From: Oscillospiraceae bacterium | GTDB lineage: Bacteria; Bacillota_A; Clostridia; Oscillospirales; Ruminococcaceae | Reading direction: 5' to 3' | Assembly (NCBI GenBank): GCA_017400025.1 | Contig: JAFQAF010000095.1 | Span: 1 to 5,432, forward strand | Length of the DNA: 5,432 bases | Shown: positions 1-5,432 of the stretch, piece after piece | Layout of the letters: every line of letters starts with the position of its first letter | How positions within the stretch are numbered: the stretch's first letter is position 1 | Program-made: the position numbers and the translations under genes | The notes under the pieces: generated by a model | What the model was told of the DNA's origin: nothing | What the model saw: only the letters and a program-made list of their open reading frames with translations | Databases searched by the model: none

Positions 1-323
1 ACAGTGACTTCATTGATAGAAAATCTTTCAATTCCATACTGAATGAATTCCTTTCCTATACCTTTTCCACGGTATTCTGGTGAAATAAAGAGCATTTCAA
101 TCGTTCTGTTTTCTATGCCCATAAAACCAACAGGGAAGCCGTCTTCATTTTCGGCGACTATCAAATGGGGAATCTCCTGTAAAGCCATTGGAATGTAGGG
201 CTTTATTTCAGCAATTTCTGACTCTGATAGAAACAAATGGGTTGCTTTTACAGATTGTTCCCACACATTTGTCAGTTGACTTATCACTTCACTTGTTCTT
301 TCGTATATGCCAATGTTTCTCAC
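1..323 (-). CDS. GNAT family N-acetyltransferase, YjaB-like (3' end cut by window edge)
   Basis: This gene encodes the first 107 residues of a GNAT-fold enzyme, which moves an acetyl group from acetyl-CoA to an amine; the substrate is unknown. The visible protein contains the acetyl-CoA pyrophosphate-binding motif R-G-K-G-I-G at residues 85-90, preceded by the strand EMLFISPEY, which is the classic motif A arrangement. The stretch from WEQSVKATHLFL (21-32) through PVGFMGIENRTIEMLFI resembles from memory E. coli YjaB (VGFM, ATHDFL, MDALFI), so a YjaB-type protein is the best guess. The C-terminal half, including the substrate-side strands, lies beyond position 1. No ATG is available near the N-terminus. 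I chose the GTG at 321-323 because a GAGGTG ribosome binding site lies 9 bases upstream. By hand count GC is about 38%, clearly below glyQS next door (about 48%). It follows glyQS on the same strand but is separated from it by a hairpin. Confidence 0.88.
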   Translation of the reverse strand, partial: MRNIGIYERTSEVISQLTNVWEQSVKATHLFLSESEIAEIKPYIPMALQEIPHLIVAENEDGFPVGFMGIENRTIEMLFISPEYRGKGIGKEFIQYGIERFSINEVT

Positions 324-332
324 TACTGCAAA

Positions 333-338
333 CACCTC
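333..338 (-). promoter_or_regulatory. Ribosome binding site for the GNAT gene
   Basis: GAGGTG on the minus strand lies 9 bases before the GTG at 323-321. It fixes the non-ATG start, since no ATG occurs in frame until residue 46 of the product. Confidence 0.7.
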
Positions 339-365
339 GTCAAATTCAAATTTTCCTTACTGTTT

Positions 366-394
366 AATCTACCACACTGCTGTAGTATATACAA
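366..394 (-). promoter_or_regulatory. Weak candidate promoter for the GNAT gene
   Basis: On the minus strand TTGTAT (389-394) and TAGATT (366-371) are separated by 17 bases. This is a poor match to the sigma-A consensus (3/6 and 4/6), but it sits after the glyQS hairpin and before the GNAT ribosome binding site. An alternative -10, TATACT at 384-389, has no good -35. Read-through from glyQS is equally possible. Confidence 0.28.
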
Positions 395-397
395 GAA

Positions 398-425
398 CAG
401 TCCGGCAGAAATATCCACCGGACTG
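398..425 (-). terminator. Probable rho-independent terminator of glyQS
   Basis: A perfect 8-bp GC-rich stem (CAGTCCGG, 398-405, with CCGGACTG, 418-425) encloses a 12-base loop, 21 bases after the glyQS stop codon. On the minus strand it is followed by TTCTTGT, an imperfect U-tract, so termination may be incomplete and allow some read-through into the GNAT gene. Confidence 0.62.
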
Positions 426-446
426 AAATTTTCATGCAATATTCAA

Positions 447-1826
447 TTAAAATTCGATTTTCTTGTTGATGTAAGCAACCAGATCTTCGATTTTTACTCT
501 TTCCTGCTGCATTGTGTCACGGTCGCGAACTGTTACACAGCCGTCTTCTTTGGATTCGAAGTCGTATGTGATGCACAGAGGTGTGCCGATTTCGTCCTGA
601 CGACGGTAGCGTTTGCCGATAGAGCCTGCTTCGTCGTAGTCAACCATGAAGTGTTTCTGCAGTGACTGGTAAACTTCTGTAGCTTCGTCAGACAGTTTTT
701 TGCTCAGTGGCAGAATACATGCTTTGTATGGAGCAAGTGCAGGGTGCAGGCGGAGAACAACACGTGTATCGTTCTTTTCTGCATCTACAACTTCTTCGTC
801 ATAAGCTTCACAGAGGAATGCCAGTGCAACACGGTCTGCACCAAGGGATGGTTCAACAACGTGTGGGATGTATTTTTCGTTTGTTTCAGGGTCAAAGTAT
901 TCGATTGGTTTGCCACAGTGTTCGGAATGCTGTGTCAGGTCGAATGCGCCACGGTCAGCAATACCCCAGAGTTCGCCCCAGCCGAATGGGAACATGAATT
1001 CGATGTCTGTTGTAGCTGTGGAATAGTGGGACAGTTCTTCCGGTGAGTGGTCACGCAGACGGAGGTTTTCTTCGTGCATGCCAAGGGAAAGCAGCCAGTT
1101 GTAGCAGTATGCTCTCCAGTACTGGAACCATTCCATATTTGTGCCTGGTTTGATGAAGAATTCCAGTTCCATCTGTTCAAATTCTCTTGTACGGAATGTG
1201 AAGTTACCAGGAGTGATTTCGTTACGGAAGGATTTACCAACCTGTGCAACACCGAAAGGCAGTTTTCTTCTTGTTGTTCTCTGGATGTTGGAGAAGTTTA
1301 CAAAGATACCCTGTGCTGTTTCAGGACGGAGATAGATTTCGTTTTTGGCATCTTCTGTAACGCCCTGGAATGTTTTGAACATCAGGTTGAATTTTCTGAT
1401 TTCTGTAAAGTTTGTACCGCCGCATTCCGGGCAAGTGATACCTTTTTCCTTGATGAATTCAGCCATTTTTTCGTTGGACCAGCCAGCACATTCATAGCCT
1501 GCTTCTTCAATCAGTTTGTCTGCACGGTGACGTGTTTTACAGTCTTTGCAGTCCATCAGAGGGTCAGAGAAACCACCTACGTGGCCGGATGCACCCCAAG
1601 TCTGTGGGTTCATCAGGAGAGCAGCGTCAAGACCTACGTTGTATGGGCTTTCCTGAACGAATTTTTTTCTCCATGCAGCTTTTACGTTGTTTTTGAATTC
1701 AACACCAAGTGGGCCGTAGTCCCATGTGTTGGCCAGACCACCGTAAATTTCGGAGCCTGCGTATACAAAACCTCTGTTTTTACAAAGGTTAACAACTTTT
1801 TCCATGGTTTTTTCTGTGTTTAACAT
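447..1826 (-). CDS. glyQS: Glycine--tRNA ligase, dimeric single-chain type
   Basis: This cytoplasmic class II aminoacyl-tRNA synthetase charges tRNA-Gly with glycine at the expense of ATP. The 459-residue product has the usual length for the alpha2 bacterial form, as opposed to the two-gene glyQ/glyS alpha2-beta2 form. The N-terminal [25 protein letters not shown] (residues 17-41) is the family signature. Two CxxC pairs (C93/C96 and C132/C135) probably bind a structural zinc in an inserted domain. Motif 2 is FRNE (200-203) followed by [13 protein letters not shown], and motif 3 is GADRVALAF (329-337). Residues from about 365 to the end form the anticodon-binding domain, including [17 protein letters not shown] start the gene at the ATG at 1824-1826 because GGAGG lies 6 bases upstream and the protein then begins [12 protein letters not shown]; an in-frame ATG at 1890-1892 would add 22 unrelated residues coded by the structured leader. 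It has its own strong promoter (1918-1946). Confidence 0.97.
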   Translation of the reverse strand: MLNTEKTMEKVVNLCKNRGFVYAGSEIYGGLANTWDYGPLGVEFKNNVKAAWRKKFVQESPYNVGLDAALLMNPQTWGASGHVGGFSDPLMDCKDCKTRHRADKLIEEAGYECAGWSNEKMAEFIKEKGITCPECGGTNFTEIRKFNLMFKTFQGVTEDAKNEIYLRPETAQGIFVNFSNIQRTTRRKLPFGVAQVGKSFRNEITPGNFTFRTREFEQMELEFFIKPGTNMEWFQYWRAYCYNWLLSLGMHEENLRLRDHSPEELSHYSTATTDIEFMFPFGWGELWGIADRGAFDLTQHSEHCGKPIEYFDPETNEKYIPHVVEPSLGADRVALAFLCEAYDEEVVDAEKNDTRVVLRLHPALAPYKACILPLSKKLSDEATEVYQSLQKHFMVDYDEAGSIGKRYRRQDEIGTPLCITYDFESKEDGCVTVRDRDTMQQERVKIEDLVAYINKKIEF

Positions 1827-1832
1827 GATTTT

Positions 1833-1837
1833 CCTCC
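1833..1837 (-). promoter_or_regulatory. Ribosome binding site of glyQS
   Basis: GGAGG on the minus strand is 6 bases from the ATG at 1826-1824. It decides the start against the upstream in-frame ATG at 1892. Confidence 0.85.
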
Positions 1838-1878
1838 AAAAATAAATATTTACCACTACTGGCTGTAGCAGCATAGCT

Positions 1879-1895
1879 GGATTGCAGTGCAATCC
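1879..1895 (-). promoter_or_regulatory. Perfect palindrome/hairpin in the glyQS leader
   Basis: GGATTGCA and TGCAATCC flank a single central base, giving a perfect 17-base inverted repeat. In RNA it would be a 7-bp stem with a 3-base loop, about 16 bases after the predicted transcription start. It has no U-tract, so it is not an ordinary terminator. It may be an operator, a 5' stabilising hairpin or part of a larger leader fold; the structure is visible, the function is inferred. Confidence 0.5.
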
Positions 1896-1917
1896 GGGTT
1901 AAAATCAGTATTCTTTA

Positions 1918-1946
1918 ATAATATACTTTATTCAATGTTAAGTCAA
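1918..1946 (-). promoter_or_regulatory. Sigma-A promoter of glyQS
   Basis: On the minus strand TTGACT (1941-1946) and TATTAT (1918-1923) are separated by exactly 17 bases; each hexamer matches the consensus at 5 of 6 positions. Transcription should start near 1911, leaving a leader of about 85 bases before glyQS. The promoter lies within 50 bases of the stop codon of the MazG-like gene. Confidence 0.82.
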
Positions 1947-1970
1947 GGAAAAAAGGCTTTATATTGCAAT

Positions 1971-2324
1971 TTATTCCCAGTTTCTGCCGCAATTTATCAG
2001 TTCTTTGGTTTTGAATGCATCAATAAGGCTTATATCAAGTGTGCGGCACAGTGCCAGCAGCATCATAAACACATCCCCTATTTCACCGGAAAGGTTTTCT
2101 GCGTTGTTTTTTGCTGTGTCATTTTTGATGTGGGTATGGCTTTTGCGCACCTCTTTTGCCAGTTCACCCAGTTCTTCTGTCAGCAGAAGCAGGCAGTCCT
2201 GGGGTGTTTCATCTGCAAAACCGCGGATATTCACCATTTCATCCACATATTTCTGCAGAAATGTGACGGAGGTGGTATCGTCCATTTTTTCTGCCAGCCG
2301 TCTTAAATAGTTGTTGTCTTTCAT
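1971..2324 (-). CDS. MazG-like nucleotide pyrophosphohydrolase
   Basis: This 117-residue, all-alpha protein carries the MazG/dUTPase-superfamily signature. Proteins of this fold split nucleoside triphosphates into monophosphate and pyrophosphate, usually to remove abnormal nucleotides. The metal-binding EExxE motif is LTEELGELAKE with E50, E51 and E54; the second metal motif ExxD is E81-I-G-D84 at the head of a long hydrophobic helix. The family's C-terminal K...NxxRxW tail is present as KELINCGRNW (K108, N111, R114, W116). Its length fits a single-domain homologue rather than the two-domain E. coli MazG. The start is supported by AGGGGG close upstream (2329-2334) and by an extended -10 promoter. 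The stop lies 24 bases before the glyQS -35 box with no terminator between them, so transcripts may run on into glyQS. The preferred nucleotide cannot be told from the sequence. Confidence 0.85.
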   Translation of the reverse strand: MKDNNYLRRLAEKMDDTTSVTFLQKYVDEMVNIRGFADETPQDCLLLLTEELGELAKEVRKSHTHIKNDTAKNNAENLSGEIGDVFMMLLALCRTLDISLIDAFKTKELINCGRNWE

Positions 2325-2352
2325 ATTTCCCCCTGCAAATCTTTTTTATCAA

Positions 2353-2381
2353 AATATATCATAAAAACACTTTGCGCACAA
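2353..2381 (-). promoter_or_regulatory. Promoter of the MazG-like gene
   Basis: On the minus strand TTGTGC (2376-2381) and TATATT (2353-2358) are 17 bases apart. The -10 is preceded by TGA, giving an extended TGn element. The predicted start near 2346 leaves a short leader of about 20 bases before the ATG at 2324. Confidence 0.65.
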
Positions 2382-2382
2382 G

Positions 2383-2414
2383 TTTGGAAAATATTGTGGA
2401 ATTATATTTTCAAA
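2383..2414. repeat. Imperfect AT-rich inverted repeat between the divergent genes
   Basis: TTTGGAAAATAT (2383-2394) is the inverse complement of ATATTTTCAAA (2404-2414) apart from one extra G. The arms are 9 bases apart. The repeat lies directly upstream of the MazG-gene -35 box and overlaps the putative promoter of the plus-strand gene, so it could be a regulator site for both. AT-rich sequence makes chance symmetry likely, hence the low score. Confidence 0.35.
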
Positions 2415-2425
2415 TATGATATTAT
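2397..2425 (+). promoter_or_regulatory. Candidate promoter of the YkvA/DUF1232 gene
   Basis: TATTAT (2420-2425) is a good -10, and 17 bases upstream is a poor -35, TGGAAT (2397-2402). An overlapping TATGAT at 2415-2420 is another possible -10. The spacing to the ribosome binding site at 2443-2447 is sensible for a start near 2432. Confidence 0.42.
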
Positions 2426-2453
2426 GCTTTATATATGGATAAGAGGTAGCGAA

Positions 2454-2834
2454 ATGAGCGGATTCAAGGAAAAGACAAGTGAAATAAACAAGAAAATAGG
2501 GGCGATGTACATAGCCATGAAACGCAGTGACACACCGCTGTATTCCAAGCTGGCCTGCGGACTGTTTGTGTACTATGCGCTGTCTCCCCTGGACCTGATA
2601 CCGGATTTCATACCGGTGCTGGGCGCGCTGGATGATTTTATAATCCTGCCGTTCCTGATGTGGCTGGCAGTAAAGCTGGTGCCGCGGGATATTATGGAAG
2701 AATGCACAGCACAGGCCGATGAAATATGGCTGGAGGGCGGCCACACCAAAAAACGCTATGCCCTGGTGGTGATTGCAATATGGTTTATCCTTTTGGTATG
2801 GATATGGAATATTGCAACAAAATTTATTATGTAA
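2454..2834 (+). CDS. YkvA/DUF1232 family small membrane protein
   Basis: The 126-residue product contains the DUF1232 signature YYALSPLDLIPDFIPVLGALDD (residues 40-61), followed by a hydrophobic run FIILPFLMWLAVKLVP. This motif typifies B. subtilis YkvA and relatives, whose biochemical role is not established. The protein should be membrane-bound: a hydrophobic segment around 33-45, the DUF1232 core to about 76, and a C-terminal transmembrane helix around 102-121 (YALVVIAIWFILLVWIW) ending in a short lysine-containing tail. The N-terminal 25 residues are charged and probably cytoplasmic. I start it at the ATG at 2454 because GAGGT (2443-2447) lies 6 bases upstream; an in-frame ATG at 2394 would place the promoter region inside the protein. 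It is the only plus-strand gene here, divergent from the MazG-like gene and convergent with the transporter, and ends at a strong shared terminator. Confidence 0.88.
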   Translation: MSGFKEKTSEINKKIGAMYIAMKRSDTPLYSKLACGLFVYYALSPLDLIPDFIPVLGALDDFIILPFLMWLAVKLVPRDIMEECTAQADEIWLEGGHTKKRYALVVIAIWFILLVWIWNIATKFIM

Positions 2835-2840
2835 AAATAA

Positions 2841-2869
2841 AGTCACCTGTGGCAGAACCACAGGTGACT
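2841..2869. terminator. Bidirectional rho-independent terminator
   Basis: A perfect 12-bp stem (AGTCACCTGTGG, 2841-2852, with CCACAGGTGACT, 2858-2869) encloses a 5-base loop. It is followed by TTTTATTTTT on the plus strand and preceded by AAAAATAA, which gives TTATTTTT after the stem on the minus strand. It therefore serves both the plus-strand YkvA gene (stop at 2834) and the minus-strand transporter (stop at 2880-2878). Confidence 0.93.
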
Positions 2870-2877
2870 TTTTATTT

Positions 2878-4095
2878 TTATGAATTTTTTAGTTTCACAG
2901 CATAGCGGTGAAGCACTGCAGACACTGCACTGCCCATTATACAGCACAAAACAAGACCGCCGAATATCACCCTGTAAGCTGCAACCGGCCGGAATTTTTC
3001 CATTGCCATACCGCAGAGAGTATATGTGAATACATCCGGCATATAGCCAATAATGCTGATAACACCGCTGGCAGTACCTGAAAGGTGGCGTGGAATATCC
3101 ACCTGGGACATAGTGGCAAACAGCACACTGCGCAGTGCGCCGTTTATGATTCTGAACAGAATGCACACTGCCACACACAGTATCACAGTTTCGCTGCTCC
3201 AGGGCAGCATAACAAATACAACAGCCACCACGCCGCACAGCGCCATTGTACAGGATATGAAGCAGGCAGGTGAACCAATGGCATCACTGATTCTGCCGCC
3301 GGCCAGTGTACCGATATTTGCAAAGCCGTTGGTGGCTATAATTGTGATAAGTGCCACCGTGGACGCTGAAAGCCCGCCGATATTGGTAAGGAACGGTGTA
3401 AAACGGCCGAAAATAATGGACGCCAGCTGTGAAAAGAATATGGTCATACCCACAAGCCACACGCCTTTCAGCTTTACCACCTGCACCACGCCGGTAACAA
3501 TGCTTTTTATATCCGCCGAACCTTCCGGTTTTTCCGATGGCATAAAAACTGCCACAGCAACGGCAACAGCAATGTGGCACAGGGAGTAAAAAACAACAAG
3601 AGCCACAAAGTTTTCGCCGGAAAAGCGGAAAATTGCAAGAGCTGCCACAGAAAACAGCAGGGTGAGCAGGCAGCATACCAGTTCTTTGAAGCTGAACACC
3701 CGGCCCCGGTGGGCACCCTCTGCTATATTTTTTACAGCCTTCAGCATAGCAGGCCAGAAAGTGAGAATTGTAGACACTGACCAGAAGATGCTGAGCAGCA
3801 GCATCATTGTATACGGAGGCAATGTGGCACTGTAAAGGCCGGTGATGCCTGTGGCAGCCAGTGAAAATACAAACAGTTTTTTTGTATCAAAAATATCCGC
3901 TGCCACCCCGCCGAAGAGATATGCAGCCATATTGCACATTCCGTACACACCTATAAGATTACCCATCTGTATATGGGAAAAGCCGTAGGCGGCCATCATA
4001 CTGTCGTAATAAGTGCTCTGCAGGTAAGGCAGAGTATATATGAGCGCATTTGCAATGCATATAATAAACAATGCTGATAGTTTTTTCTTATCCAT
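2878..4095 (-). CDS. Major facilitator superfamily (MFS) transporter
   Basis: The 405-residue product is an inner-membrane secondary transporter with about 12 hydrophobic helices in two six-helix halves. Helix 1 is LSALFIICIANALIYTLPYL. The loop between helices 2 and 3 carries a degenerate MFS motif A, GGVAADIFDTKKLF (62-75), echoed in the second half by GGRISDAIGSPACF (267-280). A hydrophilic loop rich in charged residues (about 185-198, PSEKPEGSADIK) separates the halves. WPAMLKAVKNIAEGAHRGRVFSFKE and HLSGTASGVISIIGYMPDVF recall OPA/YihN-like carriers of organic anions or sugar phosphates, but the substrate is not decided. I prefer the ATG at 4095 because the protein then begins just before helix 1. 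In-frame ATGs at 4146 and 4170 would add 17 or 25 residues. None of the three has a convincing ribosome binding site, and a TATTAT -10 lies within the longest version. It ends inside the bidirectional terminator's T-tract. Confidence 0.9.
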   Translation of the reverse strand: MDKKKLSALFIICIANALIYTLPYLQSTYYDSMMAAYGFSHIQMGNLIGVYGMCNMAAYLFGGVAADIFDTKKLFVFSLAATGITGLYSATLPPYTMMLLLSIFWSVSTILTFWPAMLKAVKNIAEGAHRGRVFSFKELVCCLLTLLFSVAALAIFRFSGENFVALVVFYSLCHIAVAVAVAVFMPSEKPEGSADIKSIVTGVVQVVKLKGVWLVGMTIFFSQLASIIFGRFTPFLTNIGGLSASTVALITIIATNGFANIGTLAGGRISDAIGSPACFISCTMALCGVVAVVFVMLPWSSETVILCVAVCILFRIINGALRSVLFATMSQVDIPRHLSGTASGVISIIGYMPDVFTYTLCGMAMEKFRPVAAYRVIFGGLVLCCIMGSAVSAVLHRYAVKLKNS

Positions 4096-4154
4096 AGAAT
4101 TCTTTTGTTTTGCATTTTTCAGATTTTTTGCTTGTGCAAAATTCATCGGATATG

Positions 4155-4160
4155 ATAATA
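4155..4160 (-). promoter_or_regulatory. Candidate -10 box of the MFS gene
   Basis: TATTAT on the minus strand would start transcription near 4148, about 50 bases before the preferred ATG at 4095. No good -35 is found 16-18 bases upstream; TTGAAA occurs but only 14 bases away. If real, it rules out translation from the ATG at 4170. Confidence 0.35.
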
Positions 4161-4230
4161 CTTTCAACATATTTTTTCAATATGAAAAATAACCAATTCC
4201 ACACAAATTACACAGTCAGTTTTTGTAAAA

Positions 4231-4264
4231 AACCACTCTTCCTGTCATTGCAGAAAGAGTGGTT
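4231..4264 (-). terminator. Rho-independent terminator of the carbohydrate-binding protein gene
   Basis: A 10-bp stem (AACCACTCTT, 4231-4240, with AAGAGTGGTT, 4255-4264) is extended by an inner CTG/CAG stem across a C-A mismatch, around a 6-base loop. On the minus strand it runs straight into TTTT (TTTTTT in all with the end of the stem), 22 bases after the stop codon at 4287. It isolates this gene from the transporter downstream. Confidence 0.9.
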
Positions 4265-4286
4265 TATATTTTATGGAATTTTTGTA

Positions 4287-5432
4287 TTATTCTTCCGGGA
4301 GCTTGCGGACAGAGCTGAACATACTGAAGCCTTTTCCGACTGTGAATGTACCGTTGAGAGAGGCTGTGTCAAAATTAAAATCGTTTTCTCCGCCAAAACC
4401 AACCGGGCTGCCGTTTTTATCGATTTCCGGTCTTTCACTGTCAAATTCCGGCGGCATATTTTCATCACCGGGAAAATCTTCCGGCTGAGATCTTTCGCTT
4501 TCTTTGTCATCCCCGATAATTTCCAGCAGGCCTACTGGCGGCAGGTCTTCACTGCCTTCGTGCTCCTGCCATTTTTCCGGCTTTTTGAATTCCGGTATTT
4601 CAGGCTTTATACTTCCGGTTTCAGGCCGGTCCGGTCTGCCGGGGCCTGCGCCCGGGAAACTGCCTCTGTCTGTATGGCCCAGCTGAACCATACCGCTGAT
4701 TTCTATAACCTGTGTATAAACACCGTTTATGTTTTCACCTTTAACTTTTTCTGCCTTGTAGAGAGTGTAATCCCCTTCTGTGAGGGCCGGTGAAGAATAA
4801 ATCATTGTCCTGTGGTCTGACGGTGATTTGAATGCTGCCACAGTTTCATCTGCTGATTTTTTCAGCACAACATATTCCTCATTGAAAACCCATTCATCCA
4901 TTGAAAATACTGCTGTATTCTGCCGGCTTTCAGGTGAAACCCGGTCATACATTGTGCCGGTGGCGTATACAGTGCCGCCGTTTATGATGATACCGTTGTC
5001 ACTGTCCAGGCCGGAATCCATACTTTTTTCACTGCTGAAAGCGGAAACACTGCCGTCGTTTATAACCAGCCAGCCGTTGGAGTCTATTCCGTCGCCTTCA
5101 AGGCCATTGTTTGCATTGCACAGCAGACGTCCGCCATTGATTGTGATAACGCTTACACCGTCTTCCCCTGCATTGAGGGAGTCATCAGTGGAATTGATAT
5201 TCAGTATACCGCCGTTTACTGTCATATGCAGTTTTGTTTCTATGCCTTCGTTGTCTGCCGCAAGGTTCAGCACGCCATCTGTGCCGTTTATATTGAGGGA
5301 AACCATTGATTCTATGGCGGCATCATATTTGTGGAGTTTGTCCTCTGTGCCGGGTTTGTATATTTTGGCAACGTGGCTGCCGGAAATATTGTTTACAGAG
5401 CCGTCGGCCAGGCTGATATTGAAACCTGCTAC
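4287..5432 (-). CDS. Cthe_2159-like carbohydrate-binding beta-helix protein (5' end cut by window edge)
   Basis: The reading frame is open from the right edge (V as first visible residue) to TAA at 4287, giving 381 visible residues; the start, and any signal peptide, lie outside. Residues about 40-165 are built of repeated short rungs such as LNINGTDGVLNLAADNEGIE, MTVNGGILNINSTDDSLNAGEDG, ITINGGRLLCNANNGLEGDGIDSNG and IIINGGTVYATG. Alternating hydrophobic strands, NGG turns and Asp-rich DGI/DDSL turns suggest a calcium-binding right-handed beta-helix like C. thermocellum Cthe_2159 (a cellulose/pectin-type binder; DUF4353 in older naming). Residues about 170-245 (TAVFSMDEWVF to YTLYKAEKV) match the family's post-helix strand domain. 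From about 255 to 345 the protein is rich in Pro, Glu, Asp and Gly and probably disordered; the last 30 residues look folded again. No LPxTG sorting signal is present. It is probably secreted or surface-bound. An ATG at 5306 is internal, not the start. Confidence 0.85.
   Translation of the reverse strand, partial: VAGFNISLADGSVNNISGSHVAKIYKPGTEDKLHKYDAAIESMVSLNINGTDGVLNLAADNEGIETKLHMTVNGGILNINSTDDSLNAGEDGVSVITINGGRLLCNANNGLEGDGIDSNGWLVINDGSVSAFSSEKSMDSGLDSDNGIIINGGTVYATGTMYDRVSPESRQNTAVFSMDEWVFNEEYVVLKKSADETVAAFKSPSDHRTMIYSSPALTEGDYTLYKAEKVKGENINGVYTQVIEISGMVQLGHTDRGSFPGAGPGRPDRPETGSIKPEIPEFKKPEKWQEHEGSEDLPPVGLLEIIGDDKESERSQPEDFPGDENMPPEFDSERPEIDKNGSPVGFGGENDFNFDTASLNGTFTVGKGFSMFSSVRKLPEE

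Noticed and set aside
237..665. Plus-strand open frame of 142 codons
   Set aside because: It runs across the GNAT start, the terminator hairpin and the end of glyQS on the opposite strand; the product is Phe/Cys-rich with no domain.
1047..1823. Long open frame of 258 codons on the plus strand
   Set aside because: It is antisense to glyQS, its product is Phe/Val/Cys-rich without any recognisable domain, it has no ribosome binding site, and the minus-strand GlyRS accounts for the sequence fully.
1827..1892. N-terminal extension of GlyRS by 22 residues
   Set aside because: The added residues come from the hairpin-rich leader, and GGAGG lies 6 bases before the internal ATG at 1826.
1827..1970. 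T-box riboswitch upstream of glyQS
   Set aside because: I looked for the conserved T-box core and an antiterminator/terminator pair and found neither; the leader is too short for a usual glycine T-box.
2349..2861. Minus-strand open frame opposite the YkvA-like gene
   Set aside because: Its product is Tyr/His/Cys-rich, covers the terminator and the divergent promoter region, and shows no domain; the plus frame carries the clear DUF1232 motif.
4110..4793. Plus-strand open frame of 227 codons
   Set aside because: It spans the MFS promoter region, a terminator hairpin and the end of the carbohydrate-binding protein on the other strand; the Phe-rich product is typical of an antisense shadow.
1..5432. 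CRISPR array, tRNA, rRNA, insertion sequence or defence island
   Set aside because: I see no regularly spaced direct repeats, cloverleaf sequences, transposase or nuclease domains, or long terminal inverted repeats.

Overview
The window looks like an ordinary chromosomal stretch from a low-to-moderate GC, Gram-positive Clostridia-type bacterium (Ruminococcaceae/Oscillospiraceae is my guess). The reasons are the dimeric single-chain glycyl-tRNA synthetase, strong AGGAGG-type ribosome binding sites, consensus sigma-A promoters, and a Cthe_2159-like carbohydrate-binding beta-helix protein of a kind common in gut Clostridia. The genus cannot be fixed from sequence alone.

Layout from left to right: (1) a GNAT acetyltransferase related to YjaB, minus strand, cut by the left edge and starting at a GTG at 323; (2) a hairpin at 398-425, the probable terminator of the next gene; (3) glyQS, minus strand, complete, 459 aa, with a consensus promoter and a short leader holding a perfect palindrome but no T-box; (4) a single-domain MazG-like nucleotide pyrophosphohydrolase, minus strand, ending just upstream of the glyQS promoter; (5) a divergent promoter region; (6) a small YkvA/DUF1232 membrane protein, the only plus-strand gene; (7) a strong bidirectional terminator at 2841-2869; (8) a 12-TM major facilitator transporter, minus strand; (9) a terminator at 4231-4264; (10) a Cthe_2159-like carbohydrate-binding protein, minus strand, missing its N-terminus at the right edge.

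Functionally the genes are mostly independent. The GlyRS and MazG proteins are housekeeping functions (glycine charging and nucleotide-pool cleaning) and could be partly co-transcribed, since no terminator separates them. The transporter has its own promoter-like -10 and the genes on either side of it end in their own terminators. The beta-helix protein is probably a surface or secreted polysaccharide-binding protein, with an unusual acidic, proline-rich tail.

I find no CRISPR array, tRNA, rRNA, insertion sequence, phage gene or obvious defence or biosynthetic system. The points most worth a second look are the glyQS leader structure, the tail of the carbohydrate-binding protein, and the compositional difference of the GNAT gene.
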